A stretch of 64,000 nucleotides of DNA from Vanilla planifolia (GCA_023846275.1 CM043868.1:6033153-6097152); one strand, 5' to 3'; shown: positions 1 to 12,255, counted from the stretch's first letter. The notes: generated by a model not told the origin, from the sequence alone. Program-made: numbers and translations.

Positions 1-450
1 TCAATGGAAATCAAATGCAATCTTTGGATCCAAATTTATTACATAATTTTGCTCTATCACATTTGGTTTTATAGACCCAATCAATGCTTGAACTAACAAT
101 ATATTATCAGCAATGTCTTTTCCTTTAATAAAACCCACTTGTTCAGGGGAGATAAGCTTAAGAAGTAAGCTATGAAGCTTATTTTCCAACAACTTTGAAA
201 ACAATTTTCTATAAAGTTGCATAACTAAATTGTCCTGAAACCATCGAATATTTTAGGATTTTGTTTTTGGGATGAAAACTAAATTTGTACTTGAAACACC
301 TTTAAGAATTGAAGTTTGAGTAAGGAAATCATTGGTAGCATCTAATATATCTTCTACTATAATATCCTAATTATGTCTAGAGAATTTGTTAAGGTCCAAG
401 AGCACTGTGTTGATCCATTCAAAAACCACCTCTTTGATGTCCAAAATTGA
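1..450 (-). pseudogene. LINE reverse transcriptase fragment, cut by the window edge
   Basis: Read on the minus strand, 1-222 encodes the RT fingers region of a plant L1-type LINE. An N-terminal stretch is followed by LISPEQVGFIKGKDIADNIL, the usual (I)S..Q.GFI.GR.I.DN(I)L block, then a degraded K(L/F)D..KAFD block (NLDPKIAFDF). Upstream on the same strand, about 230-450, broken frames give DIIVEDILDATNDF and VFIPK, which match the preceding LINE block (DII..D+..A...FF ... LIPK). A TAA and frame changes separate the two, so it is a dead copy. The rest of the element lies off the left edge. It is opposite in orientation to the LINEs that follow. Family placement is by motif pattern only. Confidence 0.75.
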
Positions 451-639
451 ATGTTATATTAGGTTTTGTAGATAATATAATCATAATTATCTTCAATGAT
501 TTAGAATTAGATGAAGATGCTTTTGGATATCAAAAGTTAGTAGATGATAAAGCTAAGTTCAACTGAAGCACTATATTAACCATAGGTTAAGTCTAAAGGC
601 CAACTGAAACTACTAAGAAAGTGTATGGTTTGCAAGTTG

Positions 640-765
640 AAGACCTCGAGGTTTGAAGTTGATAGAACTTATGGTTTGAAATTTATAAGCTTTAGGGTTT
701 GAAGTTTAAAGACCTTAGTGATTGAAGTTAAAGGCTTGAAATTTAAAATTCTAGGGGGACGATAG
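640..765. repeat. Short degenerate direct repeat
   Basis: The motif GGTTTGAAGTT or GGTTTGAAATT recurs about every 25-30 bases (near 650, 683, 708, 733 and 745), with AAAGACCT or TAGAACTT-like spacers. It resembles a worn minisatellite lying between the left LINE fragment and the next LINE. No coding potential was seen in 450-770. Confidence 0.4.
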
Positions 766-769
766 ATAG

Positions 770-1660
770 GATGGCAATCCTGAAAGTAGAAGCATCAAAT
801 GATGAACTTGTAGAGGATGAGATCTTCAATCTTTGAATCATTGATCTCAATGGCCAAGTAAGCTCATATAGCACCTATTATTGGTTTCTTTTCTAGCTCT
901 TGGCTTCTCAGCCTATAGAGTATCCCTCTAGTCAAGGCATGTATTGGGTGGTTTCCTAACCCCAATTTGTTTCGATGCTTATGTGTTAGGAGAATCCATT
1001 AATCCTTCACTTGTTCAAATCAAGATGCCTATAATGTTCAAGGGTAAGCTTATGGTGGTCTTTGAAGAGGGGATTTTAAAAATGATAGCTCCTTCTAATC
1101 TACACTAATTAGGAAATTCTCTCATAATTGCCTAGATATGGATAAGATTCATTCAACTCTCAACAAAATCAATTTTTAGAGTTCTTTTTCATTAAGGTAT
1201 CTAAATCATGAGCACATTCTAATTTGATTCACTAGAAAAGAAGATTATTTGCATTATTATCTTCATAGATCTTGGAACTCAGTGAAATTGCAAATGAGAG
1301 TGCTCAAATGGCACCTTGATTTCCATTTGAACACAAAACCTTCATTAGCACTAATATGGGTTTCAATTGAACATCTTCCAACCCTTCTTAAATAAAGTAA
1401 CTCTTTATTCTCTGGCATTAATAACTTGAACCTCACTTAATATGGATATAGTGACAATCAATTTGACTCAATGAAATATTGTAAGTGCCTACATAGAGGT
1501 GGATTTGTAGAAGACTTTGCCAACTAGATCAAAATCTCAAAACAAATATGAACCAATAATGAATTTTAGTTAAATAAATCCAAAACCACAATCTACCTTG
1601 TTATTATTATGGTTGTTGCAAGCAAGGCCATGACATGCTTCATTACAAACACAATAAAAT
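770..1660 (+). pseudogene. LINE ORF1-like remnant (DUF4283 plus zinc knuckle)
   Basis: Broken plus-strand frames carry the signature of the ORF1/gag-like protein of plant LINEs. Around 1290-1400 one frame reads VLKWHLDFHLNTKPSLALIW then VSIEHLPTLLK, the DUF4283-type (M)R..KW...F.......WV...LP.H pattern. Around 1590-1650 another frame reads CYYYGCCKQGHDMLHYK, a worn CCHC zinc knuckle whose last Cys is changed to Tyr. Intact copies of this protein bind RNA in the LINE ribonucleoprotein. Many stops and frame changes rule out function. It lies upstream of endonuclease and RT remnants on the same strand, as expected for ORF1 followed by ORF2. Confidence 0.65.
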
Positions 1661-2429
1661 CACAAAAAAAAACCATCACCAAAAATATAAATTCTAAAGA
1701 TTCCCATAAGTTTAGCTAAATAGAATCCATTTAATCTAGTGTCAAATGAAAGGTTGGAATTCTAGAATGAAAAGCAATTTCCTTCAACCAAACAACACCA
1801 GAAGACATTTCAAGAGATCAAGTAACCAACTCTCCAATTTAATGCCTCTCTCTCTCCATCCAAAAAATAATGGAAAAGTTTAACAAGTGCAATAAAATAA
1901 AATAAAGACTTCATTATGTCTAATAGGACTGTTAAATAACCTATGAAACCTAGTAGTCTTACCCATCAGATCATGGATGATTACAACACAGTAAGGAATT
2001 CTCGAAGAGAAAGTAGATAAGAGGTTTTAGTAATATCATCTCAAATAACTAAAGAATTTTATTGAACTTAATGAAAGATCCATGGGCTTAGATTTATTAC
2101 AATTCAATGAGGAAGACTTCACTCCTATCATAAGTAGACAGACCAAGAAAAAATAGAAAAAGATTCAATAAAAGCTAATTAGTCATAGAGGTAACATAAA
2201 TAAATTGTAAAAGATCTCCTTAGTTACATTAATGGAAACAATGGTAAATAAAAAAACAAATGTTTCAACTTAGTAAAATGAATATTGTGAATAACAAGTC
2301 AAACAAACTATGGATAATTTAGAAAAACAAACTTTCCTATTAGATCATGTTAAATAAAGAGAAACTAATAAACATATTAGTAAAAATCAAGATGGGAACA
2401 ATTTTGCAAATTGATCATTTGTCTATGCT

Positions 2430-5120
2430 AAGAGCTCATTTTCTAAAAGAAGAAATTTTTGTATAACCTTCATTAAATCATTGAGAACTCCAACATCTCA
2501 CTATTAATTCAAGGAGATTTTAATGTAGTGACATCACTGGACGAGTACAAGGAGCATTCCACTCCAAAGCTAGAAGCTATTAAAAAACTCTCTGATTACA
2601 TTAACCACTGTGGCATCATGGAATTGCCTTTATAAAGAATTGTTTTACTTAGTCTGGTAAATGGAAATTGAGATAAGCCTAGAAAATACTAGACAGAGTG
2701 TTGTTGAATCAAGATTTTAATGATCAAGAATCTAGTATTATAGTTAAACACCTTTATAAAATAGGTTTAGGCCATACTCCATTACTTTTATATTTTCTTA
2801 AGGAATCACCACTAGCTTCCAAGAAATTTAGGTTCCAGAATAGGTGGATAATGCACCAGTCCCATTTTCAAACTATAGAATTTAATTGGGTATTACTAAT
2901 TACTTGCTATGAGATGAAAGCTCTTGCACTTACGCTAAAACAGCTTAAAGCATACCTCATGGAATGGAATAAAGCACATTTGGTAACACATTCAACTAAA
3001 TTAAGTCAATAAATAACAAGTCAAAATAAATGAAAAAAATACTAAATCTATGTCTGAATGAGAAGACGAGGAAGTAGATAAAGCACATGATAACCTTCTT
3101 GAAGCTATTGTAGAAGAGGACGATTATTGGCACTAAAAGGCTAATATTAAATGGCCAAAAAAGTGGAAAGGAACACACTTCCATTCCATTGCCAAAGAAA
3201 TAATTTCTATATTAACAATCTATAGCATAAAAGACCCTAAAGGTAATTAGCTTCATCAAGATGAAAAAATAACACATGCTATAATTTAGTATTTTAAAAA
3301 AACTATCTTTAGTTTCTAACATAACAAATATTAAAATTATGATTAAGTGTATTCCTCCATTAATTAATGGTGAAAATAATAAGTTATTAATGCAACAAGT
3401 CTTAATGGAGGAAATTAAAGTCATTGTATTTCAGATGGGCTTCTATAATTCTCTTAGACTTAATGAGTTTAATGGTAAATGTTTCATACACCAAGCTAGG
3501 AAATAATTACAAACGATATCTTTAGATGCAATAAGGGACTTTCTAGAAGGGTCCCCAATCCTTAAAGGAATATCTAGCAGTAATCTAGTTATAATCCTAA
3601 AAGTTAGAAACTAGAATAAATTAAAGATTTTATACCAATCTAGTTATGTAATTTTGCTGAAAAACTTCTCTCTAAATTGTTGATAGTTATGCTTAAAAAA
3701 TGTTTCGTCTTATCATTTCTCTAGAGCAAATTAGGTTTGTTAAGGATAGAGAAATTACTAATAATATTTTTCTAGCCCAAAAATTCATTAATAAAATAAA
3801 TAAAAGAGATAGAGGAAATAATTATGTGATTAAGCTTAATCTAAAATATGCCTTTAGTGTCTATCATGAGAATTCTTAACCAAGGTTCTCACCAAATTTA
3901 AATGTGTGGATAACTTCATTATGGTTATTAAGAATGTTCTATATAGCATATGGACTTCCATCATTATCAATAGCAAGCCAAACAATTATTTTCAAGTTAT
4001 ATAAAGCGTTATGTAAAGTAACTCAATCTCATCCTTTTCATCTCAGCTATGGAAGTTCTTAGTCAAAGGTTGAACAACCTCATCAATCAAGGAAAGATCT
4101 TACACTATGCTCAACCCAAAACTTGTCCCATTATACCACACTTAAGTTCTATTGATAACATAATAATCTTTAGTAGGGATGCATAAAATCAATTACCAAC
4201 ATTCACAAATTTTTCATAGACTTTCAAAGCATATCTACTCTAAACATCAACTCTCTCAAAGCATACTTAGTTGCAATAGCATAAGGAATGTAGGTCAAGC
4301 TAGAAGAATCAGCAAAACACTCAACTTTAAGGTAAACAAACTCCATTTAAACTATTGGTGTTGTCCACATTTTACTCGTAGGAAAAACATAGTTCATTTT
4401 CAACTTCTAATATGAAAATTAATAAGAATGTTGCATGCTAGAAATAGAAATTTTTTATTATGGGAAGAAGACTCATCCAAGTCAAACATGTCCTAACATC
4501 AATTCTTATATACCTATTAATGGCCATGCTTCCTCCTCTTATCATGTTACATAAATCTGAGAAGATGATGAATGATTTCCTTTGGGGTGACTCATCATAG
4601 ATGCCATTGGACCAATGAGGATAGAGTTAATCTACCTACTAAGGAGATTAGTCAGGACCTTGAAAAACTAGAGGAACTAAGCTCAGCTTTTTTAACAAAA
4701 CTCAATTAGCAACTTCTCTCAACTAACTCATTTTGGGCAAGATAAATGAAAAACAAACATCAAAGATATTGTCATGAAGCACACTAAAGTATCCAACTTA
4801 ATAAAACTAGCATCAGATGTCACATGTAATGAGACTTTTAGCACTTAAATGGCTTGGGAAGCAATTAGAAGCAAATGACTAATATTGAAATTCAAGTAAA
4901 GAATTTGGAACTCAAAATGTTCTCCAATCAATAATTATTCTAATATGAAGAATATTCAATAAATTCCTACCAGTCCTAAAGATGTTGAGCAAGCTCAATC
5001 TACAAATGGCATTGAAATGCCTACATTGTCCAAATGAAGATTTATAAGAACATTTATTTGTAAGCTACTACAAAGCAAATAAAGTTTGGTTTTCCTTCAC
5101 CAATAATCTAAACAACTTAG
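2430..5120 (+). pseudogene. LINE ORF2 remnant A: endonuclease, RT, zinc finger
   Basis: Broken plus-strand frames run in the order of a plant L1 ORF2. About 2505-2640 holds the endonuclease block IQGDFNVVTSLDEYKEHS, with the GDFN motif. About 2770-2990 holds HTPLLLYF and the (K)FRFQNRWIMH block that links endonuclease to RT; the longest surviving piece is the frame at 2698-3012. About 3640-3850 matches the Q(S)..F...R.I.(D/N)N block. About 4138-4180 holds the catalytic box, read here as IDNIIIFSR, so the paired Asp is broken. About 4470-4590 holds LPPLIMLHK and FLWGD. About 5020-5115 is a zf-RVT-like finger (CLHCPNEDL ... HLF). A functional ORF2 nicks DNA and primes reverse transcription on it; this copy cannot, given its stops and broken active site. 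Confidence 0.75.
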
Positions 5121-5136
5121 ATCATGTTTATCTATC

Positions 5137-6720
5137 AGTCACCTAGCTTATGTAGATAATATAATTATCTTTAATAGAGGAGACCTAAAAACTATTTATA
5201 ATCTCAACAAGTTTCTCCAATCTTTTCAAAGTTCAACGAGACTCTTCATTAATCATAATAAAAGTAAGGTCATCTATAGAAATAAAGTGAGCTGAAGTTA
5301 AATCATGCAAATTTGAAAAAGGTTGGTGTTTAATCGTACAAGCCTCTTTATAACTTATTTAGGTTGTAAATAATGCATGAGTCAAAAGAAAGTTACTTAT
5401 CTTCATCACTAGACTCAAAATAAAATGAGTTTTCCTTAGGAGGAAAGTAGTCTTGGCCTTAAGAAATTAGGGGATATGATTGAAGTTTTAGCTGTTAAAC
5501 TTAATTAGAAATTACAAAGTGTTAATTCCTTGTAATCAGACTACATCATAGTTAAATACAAATGCTTGAACACTATTAAAATAAAATATAACATGTGGGT
5601 TCAAATGTTGAGAAAAAAAACTTAACTATAAAGTATGTGTTTTGTTAAAATTCAATGAATTTCCAGATTTGGTCATTAATAAATGATGAAAACTTTTGCT
5701 CACTATTTGCATGGAAGAAATTGAGATGATTTTGAATTATAGGCAATGACGTGGAGGATACTAAAAAATTTACTTTCTTTAATAAATAACCTAAGAAAAT
5801 TCAATTTTCTAACTTGCTTCAAAGTGCCCTCAATCCTAAATCAAAACTCATTCAATCATGCTTTCCTAGATTATGATCTAGCTAAGCAAATCTTGGTGAG
5901 TTTTGCAAATAAACTTAATAGTAAGTAGCCCAATACTAATAGAATCGCAAAATAGATCTCCTCATGGTGGAGGTAAGGCAATCTGAATCAGTTAATGTAT
6001 AAGTCATACTCAAGCTACCCACAACAATATTTTGGAAAATTTGGAAAGCTAGTAATGCTAAACTTTAAGATGAAGTAAATCAAGTAGCAAAAAATATTAT
6101 CTATAAAATTAAAGTGAATTGATACACAATTTTTAACTATTTCCATCTCATACAAAACTCACGGTAAAATATAAGACCTACATTGTTGGGGATGTTACCT
6201 CAATTATTGCCTTTTAAGTAAGAAGAGTTGAAGTAGCCAGGTGGTACCCTCCATCTATGAATTAGCTGAAGCTAAACATTTACCAATAAGAAATTATGTT
6301 TAAATGGTAATGCTATTAGAAGTTGTATTATCAAGAATCATTTAAGGTTATTGAATATATCATTTACTATAGTTGAATTTAAATAGTCTTTAATTAAAGT
6401 TAAGGTAAATTCTATGCTAAAGAGACTACAACATTGTTATCAATTACAAATCAATAATGTTTATATTGAAACGGATTGCAAATTGATTTACAATCTATTT
6501 TAAGATAAAGCAAATATCTTGTGTTAGTTGGCAAATAGCATGTTATTAATCACTGAGGAAATCAATTTGTTAAATGTTTAATGGTTCCTAATACCTAACA
6601 AACTAATAAAGTGGCTATATCTCTTACTAAGCTGCAAAAAGAATCCAAATCATACATGAAATAGAATTTGAATTCCATATCAAAGTAAAGCCCTAATCAA
6701 TATGGAGAAACTATAGGCTC
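5137..6720 (+). pseudogene. LINE ORF2 remnant B: 5'-truncated, RT end to RNase H
   Basis: Only 20 bases after the zinc finger of remnant A, a second RT catalytic box appears in the same orientation: HLAYVDNIIIFNRG at 5139-5180, then LFINHNKSKV. The catalytic pair is D-N instead of D-D. About 5440-5510 reads SLGLKKLGDMIEVLAVKLN, the GGLG.R.L..MN.A...K block. The frame at 5746-5928 carries FNHAFLDYDLAKQILVSFAN, the zf-RVT region. About 6025-6060 reads IFWKIWKASNAK. About 6400-6500 reads NNVYIETDCKLIYNLF, which looks like an RNase H acidic motif, as in plant LINEs with a C-terminal RNase H. A second RT box after a finished zinc finger means a separate, 5'-truncated LINE, not one long element. 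Confidence 0.7.
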
Positions 6721-7079
6721 CATACATCTGATATTGTATAAGTATAACAATAAAAGGCTAAGTACATTTTTTTGCATAAATTGTGCGAGTTGCATTTTTG
6801 TAAAGTACTATTATGGTTTTCAAAAGTGTGCAACCCTCTTACTATGTAGTTCACATTTGTCTAAAAGGTTAAGTCTACTAATTTATCCCATCAGATAAGT
6901 ATGACTCCTAACATTAGACACATACTAGAAAATCACTATTCATGTGCACCATTCATTATAAAATACAATGTTTTTAGGCACACAATTGGACATTTATGAT
7001 TTATAGTGTCACGAATAGTGAATACAATTCATTTCATGTCTCCATCGCCTATGTATAGACAAAAAAATGTGTTTAAATT
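6721..7079. other. No recognisable feature
   Basis: AT-rich sequence between the end of LINE remnant B and the LTR-like region. It contains CACTATTCATGTG and a reversed near-copy, CACGAATAGTGAA, about 85 bases apart. No reading frame or named repeat could be supported. Confidence 0.4.
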
Positions 7080-7740
7080 CTGTCAAAACATCACCTTAAA
7101 AAGTTGCAAAATCAATTGACATAAGGAATTCCCAAACAGGCATATGTGTTTAAAGAAAAGGTTTGGTGAGCAGCGAAGTGATAAGTGATGTGATCGATGT
7201 GACACAGGTGGAGAGACATAGTGATGCCTTGAGTCTAGTTTGTAGGTTGATGCGAGTTAGAGTTGATCAATACAGGTCAGCATAGGTTGGCGGGTCAACA
7301 TGGGTTCGTAGATCATAGATCGACACGAATCAGAGTAGATAGAGTTGGTCAATGTGAGTCAAGAAGATCAACTAAGTTTGATGAGTCAACACGGATCCCA
7401 AGGTTATGCAAGTCATTATAGATAATGGAACCGACTACTGACGATAATAGTAACAATGATAGATAGCAATAAAAATATAGCTTAAAAGTTAGAAATATAT
7501 GAAAAGCTTTCTATTGATCTTCAAACAACTTAAACTAATGTATGGATGAAAATAACTTGATGATCTAACAAAACATAGACTAAAATTTGTACTAAATAAA
7601 GGTCAACTATAATTGACCCTTGTAATTGGAATGATAATAGAGATTAATGAGAAGTGATGGAACCAATTCTTACATAGCTCTAAGTCTAAATAAAACTAGT
7701 ATACCTCCAAGTGAAATCTCTATGTGATCTACGAGATGCT
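7080..7740 (-). repeat. Chromovirus LTR-like segment (putative 3' LTR, U3 part)
   Basis: This segment is homologous, end to end, to 11510-12255. Shared blocks include TTCCCAAACAGGCATATG near 7131 and 11569, the CTATTGATCTTCAAA-type block near 7511 and 12026, and the CACCTCTAAGTAAAATCTCT-type block near 7706 and 12225. It follows the chromodomain end of the integrase remnant on the minus strand, where a 3' LTR belongs, and its partner lies upstream of the primer binding site. About 7200-7400 is built from degenerate ~20-base units around GGTCAACATGGGTT / GATCGACACGAATC, which look like U3 subrepeats. The exact ends are unclear, and the TATA/U5 half seen near 11361-10790 is missing here. Confidence 0.5.
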
Positions 7741-7744
7741 ACTT

Positions 7745-8570
7745 GTCATCCTCCCTAGGTAGGAAAGAGCACAACTTGTTGGAGCTAGGGTTAAACCTTT
7801 GATACTACTCTAACATCTCAATAATCCAAGTGTCATCAGATGCAAGATGGCCTCATCAAGATGAAAAACATCTTTGTTGTGCCTAATCTTATGTGAAAAC
7901 TATTTGATCATCTAAGATTTGCTCTACTTGATCTCTCAACTCACTAAATAAGACTAAATGTATTAGTCATATAGGATCACTTGACAATAATAATGAGAGC
8001 TCAAAAAACTCACTAGGTATTGGTCATGACTGTCTATAAGGTATGAGATCCTAAATATTAAAGCTAATGCTAATTTCATAATCTTTAGGTAAATCCAAAA
8101 CATATGGGTTTACACTTAAGTTTTTCATAATTTTAAATGGTCCAACACCACAAGCATGTAATTACTAATCACCCTTAGCAAATTTTCTTGGTTTTCTATG
8201 AGCATCTACTATTTGTTTATATATTTCATTATTTAAATTAATTTATTCAATCATATATTTATGTAATGATAACAATGATGAGCAAAAGTTAAAAGACATA
8301 GAAGTGCAAAAATTATGAAAGGAATCAAATCAAAAGAGCTCCAAGAATGATTTACAAAATAATTTCAAAAGGACTCAAATTCATTATTTTATTAACAAAA
8401 TTATTGTAAGAAAATTTAATATGTGGTAGTGAAATATCTTAAGTTGAAATATATTCCCCTATTAAGCTGTAAAGAAGATTGCTTAAGATTTGGTTGATTA
8501 CATCTGTTTATTTAACTATTTGAGGATGAAAAGTTGATAAAAATTTAATTTTACCCAAGTGGATGGATTT
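7745..8570 (-). pseudogene. Ty3/gypsy integrase with C-terminal chromodomain (dead)
   Basis: Read from high to low coordinates, broken minus-strand frames give the late part of a chromovirus pol. About 8560-8480 holds FHPQIVK, the degraded HPQTDGQ catalytic-core block, then VINQILSNLL. About 8430-8350 holds SLPHIKFSYNN and NLSPFEI, the LP..EFAYN...H.S...SPF block. About 8240-8040 holds YKQIVDAHRKPRKFAKGD, GPFKIMKNLSVNPYVLDLP and SFNI.DLIPY. About 7890-7780 holds VEQILDDQIV and ASDDTWI, a chromodomain end. Intact integrases of this type insert element cDNA and read chromatin through the chromodomain. The IN/chromodomain pattern suggests a Reina- or CRM-like chromovirus. No RT or RNase H lies between this block and the protease-side block at 8692-9060, so that part is deleted. 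Confidence 0.7.
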
Positions 8571-8691
8571 AATTGGTAATTTAGTAAATGTTATAGTGAG
8601 AGATTAGAAAATAGATATATAACAAGTTGAACATCTCTTAAACATTGGAGTGTGTTTAGCAAGTCATTAAAAAATACATCTATAAATTCTT

Positions 8692-9060
8692 TTAACAAGT
8701 GTTGAACAATGGGTGATAGGTGGGTATACTAGTAAAGGCTTTTTTAATTATCATAAATAAGATAACCTCACCACTAGTTACATCTCTCTTAATCTCAACT
8801 GCTAAAATAATACTAAGTAATTTTCTTTTTTTTATCTTTTTTTTTTTTTGAGTATTTTGATTAGAAATTGTCTGTGAGAGAGATGAAGGGTATAACATAA
8901 CCATCTTTCCTTCATATATGATAGTGCACAAGATGGTTCTTTCATTTAAGGTGGCATCTAAATTGTATAACCAAGGTCTTCCTAAACTAAGACTGTCTAC
9001 TTATATTGGGATAAAATCACACCATAATTCCTCAAAATATTAACACAACTTTAAAGAAAC
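8692..9060 (-). pseudogene. Ty3/gypsy protease-to-RT linker fragment
   Basis: A minus-strand frame of 79 codons (8931-8692, alternative start) and the sequence just upstream read LGRPWLYNLDATLNERT then CTIIYEGKMVMLYPSS. This is the LGRPW..D......(R)...F...GKK..L.P pattern after the protease in chromoviruses such as Reina and CRM. The sequence continues into a Lys-rich tract (T-rich on the plus strand at 8821-8850) and then loses similarity. The frame breaks upstream, so this is debris. It shares orientation and spacing with the gag (9440-10260) and integrase (7745-8570) remnants of one element. Confidence 0.6.
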
Positions 9061-9359
9061 ATGGCATCATTGTTGTATGAAAATTGAGGTCTTGTTGATC
9101 CAAGATATTGTGCATGGTGGGATAGTTTATGAATGTTAAAATTATCCTTTTTGTAGCATTTTATGCTATGACACTAATAAAGCTACAATTACATATAACG
9201 ATCTTATAAGATTTCTCTTTAATTCTAATAAAGGCACTAACGATGTTTGTTTGTCATCAATCTTTTGATGGTTCTATTATAGTCAAAGTGCATCTCACAA
9301 TAGCTATAGAAGGTCTAATACAATAAAGACTTTTTATAAGTACCTGTAATTCTATTTTA

Positions 9360-10260
9360 GCCATTATATATAGCTATATAATCTCCTTTACCTTATCTTC
9401 AATGCTTTCTTCTACTTCTATAATTATGTGCAGTGATCTCTTAGGACACTGGTTTGTAACATACCCTTTCTTGTGACAATGATAACACTCCACTCAAAAC
9501 TAGTAGATGGTTTGTCGAAGGGTTAGATTTGATAGGTTTGTGGTATGGCTAGACAACCATGGGTTACTTGTGGAGTAGTAGTAGTAGGAATGGTGGAAGT
9601 AAAGGTATGAGTCTAAGGGCAAGAAGTGGTTCTCACTTTTACAAGCAATTAATCATCTAAATCTTTCTACATCACGAGCCACTTTATATGTCTTCTATAA
9701 ACTAATAACATTTTTAAAGTATATTTCAGCTTGAGTAGACTCTCTGAGCCTAGTTCAAAATTAAGATAATATTATTCTATCCAGCTCTTAGACACTTCAT
9801 CTATGCATCTAATTCTTAAATCTAGTAATGTATTCTTCAATAATCATTGAACTTTGGCATAAACATTGCCATTTATCCAAAAACATAAATGAATTAAGGA
9901 GTACATATTTAGCTCGTAGGTATATTTGAGTTTTTCCCACTATCTGTAATGCTTAATCTTCATCAAGATAAAGCTTTTTTAATGTGTAAAAATAATCTAG
10001 TATGTCATGTGATTTAAATTTTGTAAATTGGTACTTTGGATGTTCACTAAGATCATACCATTCAAAATATTGCTTCCAAATATTGCTTCATTCCCATTTT
10101 CAAGTTTTGATATGCTCTAGGGTCTAAATTACCATCAAATTGTAGTTTTCTAGTTTAACCATGTTAACCTAGCGATCATCATCCTATTGTGTTTTTTATC
10201 ATGGATATGTGGTATATAGCTCAATGCCTAGGTTGATGTTCCAACCTGTTTGGTTCATTT
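9360..10260 (-). pseudogene. Ty3/gypsy gag remnant, copy 1
   Basis: Minus-strand frames show the capsid-like Retrotrans_gag pattern: YFEWYDLSEHPKYQFTKFK (about 10070-10010), EEYITRFKN with an Arg/Leu-rich region (about 9850-9780), and KTYKVARDVERF (about 9690-9650). A zinc knuckle follows at 9487-9446 with correct C-x2-C-x4-(H)-x4-C spacing (CYHCHKKGYVTNQC), but the His is replaced by Tyr. Gag forms the particle and binds element RNA. Stops and frame changes abolish this copy. The same region occurs twice more, at about 14930-16330 (close match) and 12320-13700 (more diverged). The primer binding site lies upstream at 10761-10772. Confidence 0.7.
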
Positions 10261-10760
10261 TTAAAGGATTTTTCCTTCACTTTGGAGTAACTTGTCATAA
10301 ACCTACTTAGTTTATGGGTTTCACTTGATATATTATTTTTAAATTATTCTAATCAATTTATGCATGTTTTTGAGGTTGCTCTTAGCTCTTGCATTGAATG
10401 GGTTAGTTTTAAAATTACATTCTTTATTATTGGGTCTATGACTGGTTGTATTGGTTAAGAATTAAATATTTTAAATTATTTTTTGAACTTGTGGTCATAA
10501 ACTATTTGATTAAAAGCAAAGTTCTATCTTGGGATCATAAAAAAAAGAAAAATAAATAAATCTTGATATAAGAACAATAGAACAATGAATAAATAAATGT
10601 TTAGCAACAAACTTGAAAACAAGATTCTTTTTATTTGTTTTATTATAATTTGTTTTTATATATTATTTCTTTTAATAACTTTTAGTAACAAATGTACAAA
10701 TTTAAAATATGTTTATTTAAGGATAAATAAAAAATTATGTAAATTCTTAAAGCTAAACAT

Positions 10761-10772
10761 GTTCTGATACCA
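10761..10772 (-). other. Primer binding site, initiator tRNA-Met type
   Basis: The minus strand reads TGGTATCAGAAC. It matches the TGGTATCAGAGC complement of plant initiator tRNA-Met at 11 of 12 bases. It lies between the gag remnant and LTR-like sequence, as expected for a minus-strand LTR element. No clean CA terminus is visible just upstream, so the LTR end has drifted. Confidence 0.7.
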
Positions 10773-10789
10773 AATTTAATATAGGATGA

Positions 10790-12255
10790 TATTTTAAAAG
10801 CTATTTTTAGCTTATAGATATTTTAGAAGTGCATAAGATTAAGCAATATATTCATACAAGAGACTACCCAAAGGCGTTATAGGTTTAGAATTAAAAATCC
10901 TAAGATCTTTGGACATATAAAAACTTTCTCAAAAGTCTAGGACTTGACTGATTTTTAACATAAAAGATCTCAACATAAACGAAAAGTAATTTTAACAACC
11001 CACATCTAAAATACCAATATTGATGGTGATGTGGCAAGATACACACACATAGAGTTCTTAGAATGCAAAATAAGGAAACATATGATCACTTTCATAAACT
11101 ATAAAATAGGATGCGATGATTAAATTTTTTTAAATATGAAATAATGTAATTAAGAACTTTCTTGATAATTTTGATACTCTTGTGAATGATCGATAATAGA
11201 TCAAGATCTCCCCTTTTAAGTCTCTTACTTGTCCTCCCCAGGCACCTTCGAAATCACATGATCGAATTAATTGAAAACAACGTGCTCATATCAAATAAGA
11301 TTGGTTGTAATACTTTGTTTTTTATTCAAATTGTATTATTTACATCACGATAAACATTCCTATTTATACAGATCTTAAGAGTATAATAATAGTTTTCAAA
11401 TCTAGGAATATGAAAGGACATATGATAATACCAAAAGACACATTTTAAAAATCTAAAAAATATTTTCAAAATTCCATAAGTCATCATAAATTACAAAAAA
11501 AAACAATTTGAACTTTGCCAAGAAATTATCTTAAATAGCTATAAAATTAATTAACATAAGCATTTCCCAAACAGGCATATGCACTTCGAATGGAGATCTA
11601 GTAAGCAATAAGGTGATGAGGTAGCAAGTAGAGCAATTGATATAATACAAGAGAAGAGGCCTGGTGATGCCTCGAGTTTAGTTCGTAGATCGACACGAGT
11701 TTGCTGGTCGACATGGGTTAGTAAGGCAGAGTGGGTTGATGGGTTAGCATGCATTTATAGATCATAAGTCAACATGGTTTGGAACAAGTAAAGTGGATTA
11801 GAATCAGTTGACAAGTTGATATAGGTTATGTAGGCTGTGCAAGTTAATGCAGACAGAGGCAACAACTACTAACAGTAACAAGAATGACGATGAACTATGG
11901 CAAAAACAAACCCAATCAATTTTAAGCCTTTTTTAAATTCATTTTCAACCAAATTTTGCATTAGCAAAATTATAGGGCTATTGTAAAGATTTTTTGTACT
12001 AAATTTAATGTTAAAAATATCTAAAAAACTATCAATTAATCTTCAAATAACTAAAACTTAAGTGTATATGCGAAGAACTTGACAAACTAATGAAGAGAAA
12101 ATTGAAATATACAAAACAAAGGTTGGCTAAAATTAGACCCTATAATGATAATGATAATAGAGACTGATGAGAAGCAGAGGAGTCAATCTTAGCATGGCTC
12201 CAAGTTTTAATAGGATTAGTACACCTCTAAGTAAAATCTCTGCATGTTGTATGGA
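10790..12255 (-). repeat. Chromovirus LTR-like region (putative 5' LTR)
   Basis: The LTR upstream of the primer binding site. Its U3-side part (11510-12255) is homologous to 7080-7740. Between them lies a core-promoter-like TATAAATA on the minus strand at 11368-11361 in the context TGTATAAATAGG, followed by the R/U5-like part down to about 10790. TG/CA ends and a target duplication could not be found. On the minus strand it is also followed by, and may be shared with, a second gag remnant at higher coordinates. Confidence 0.45.
11361..11368 (-). promoter_or_regulatory. TATA box of chromovirus LTR
   Basis: TATAAATA on the minus strand within TGTATAAATAGGAATG, a strong plant TATA context. It sits inside the LTR-like region, with U3-type subrepeats upstream (higher coordinates) and the primer binding site about 590 bases downstream. 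This is a call from position and motif; activity is unknown. Confidence 0.45.
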
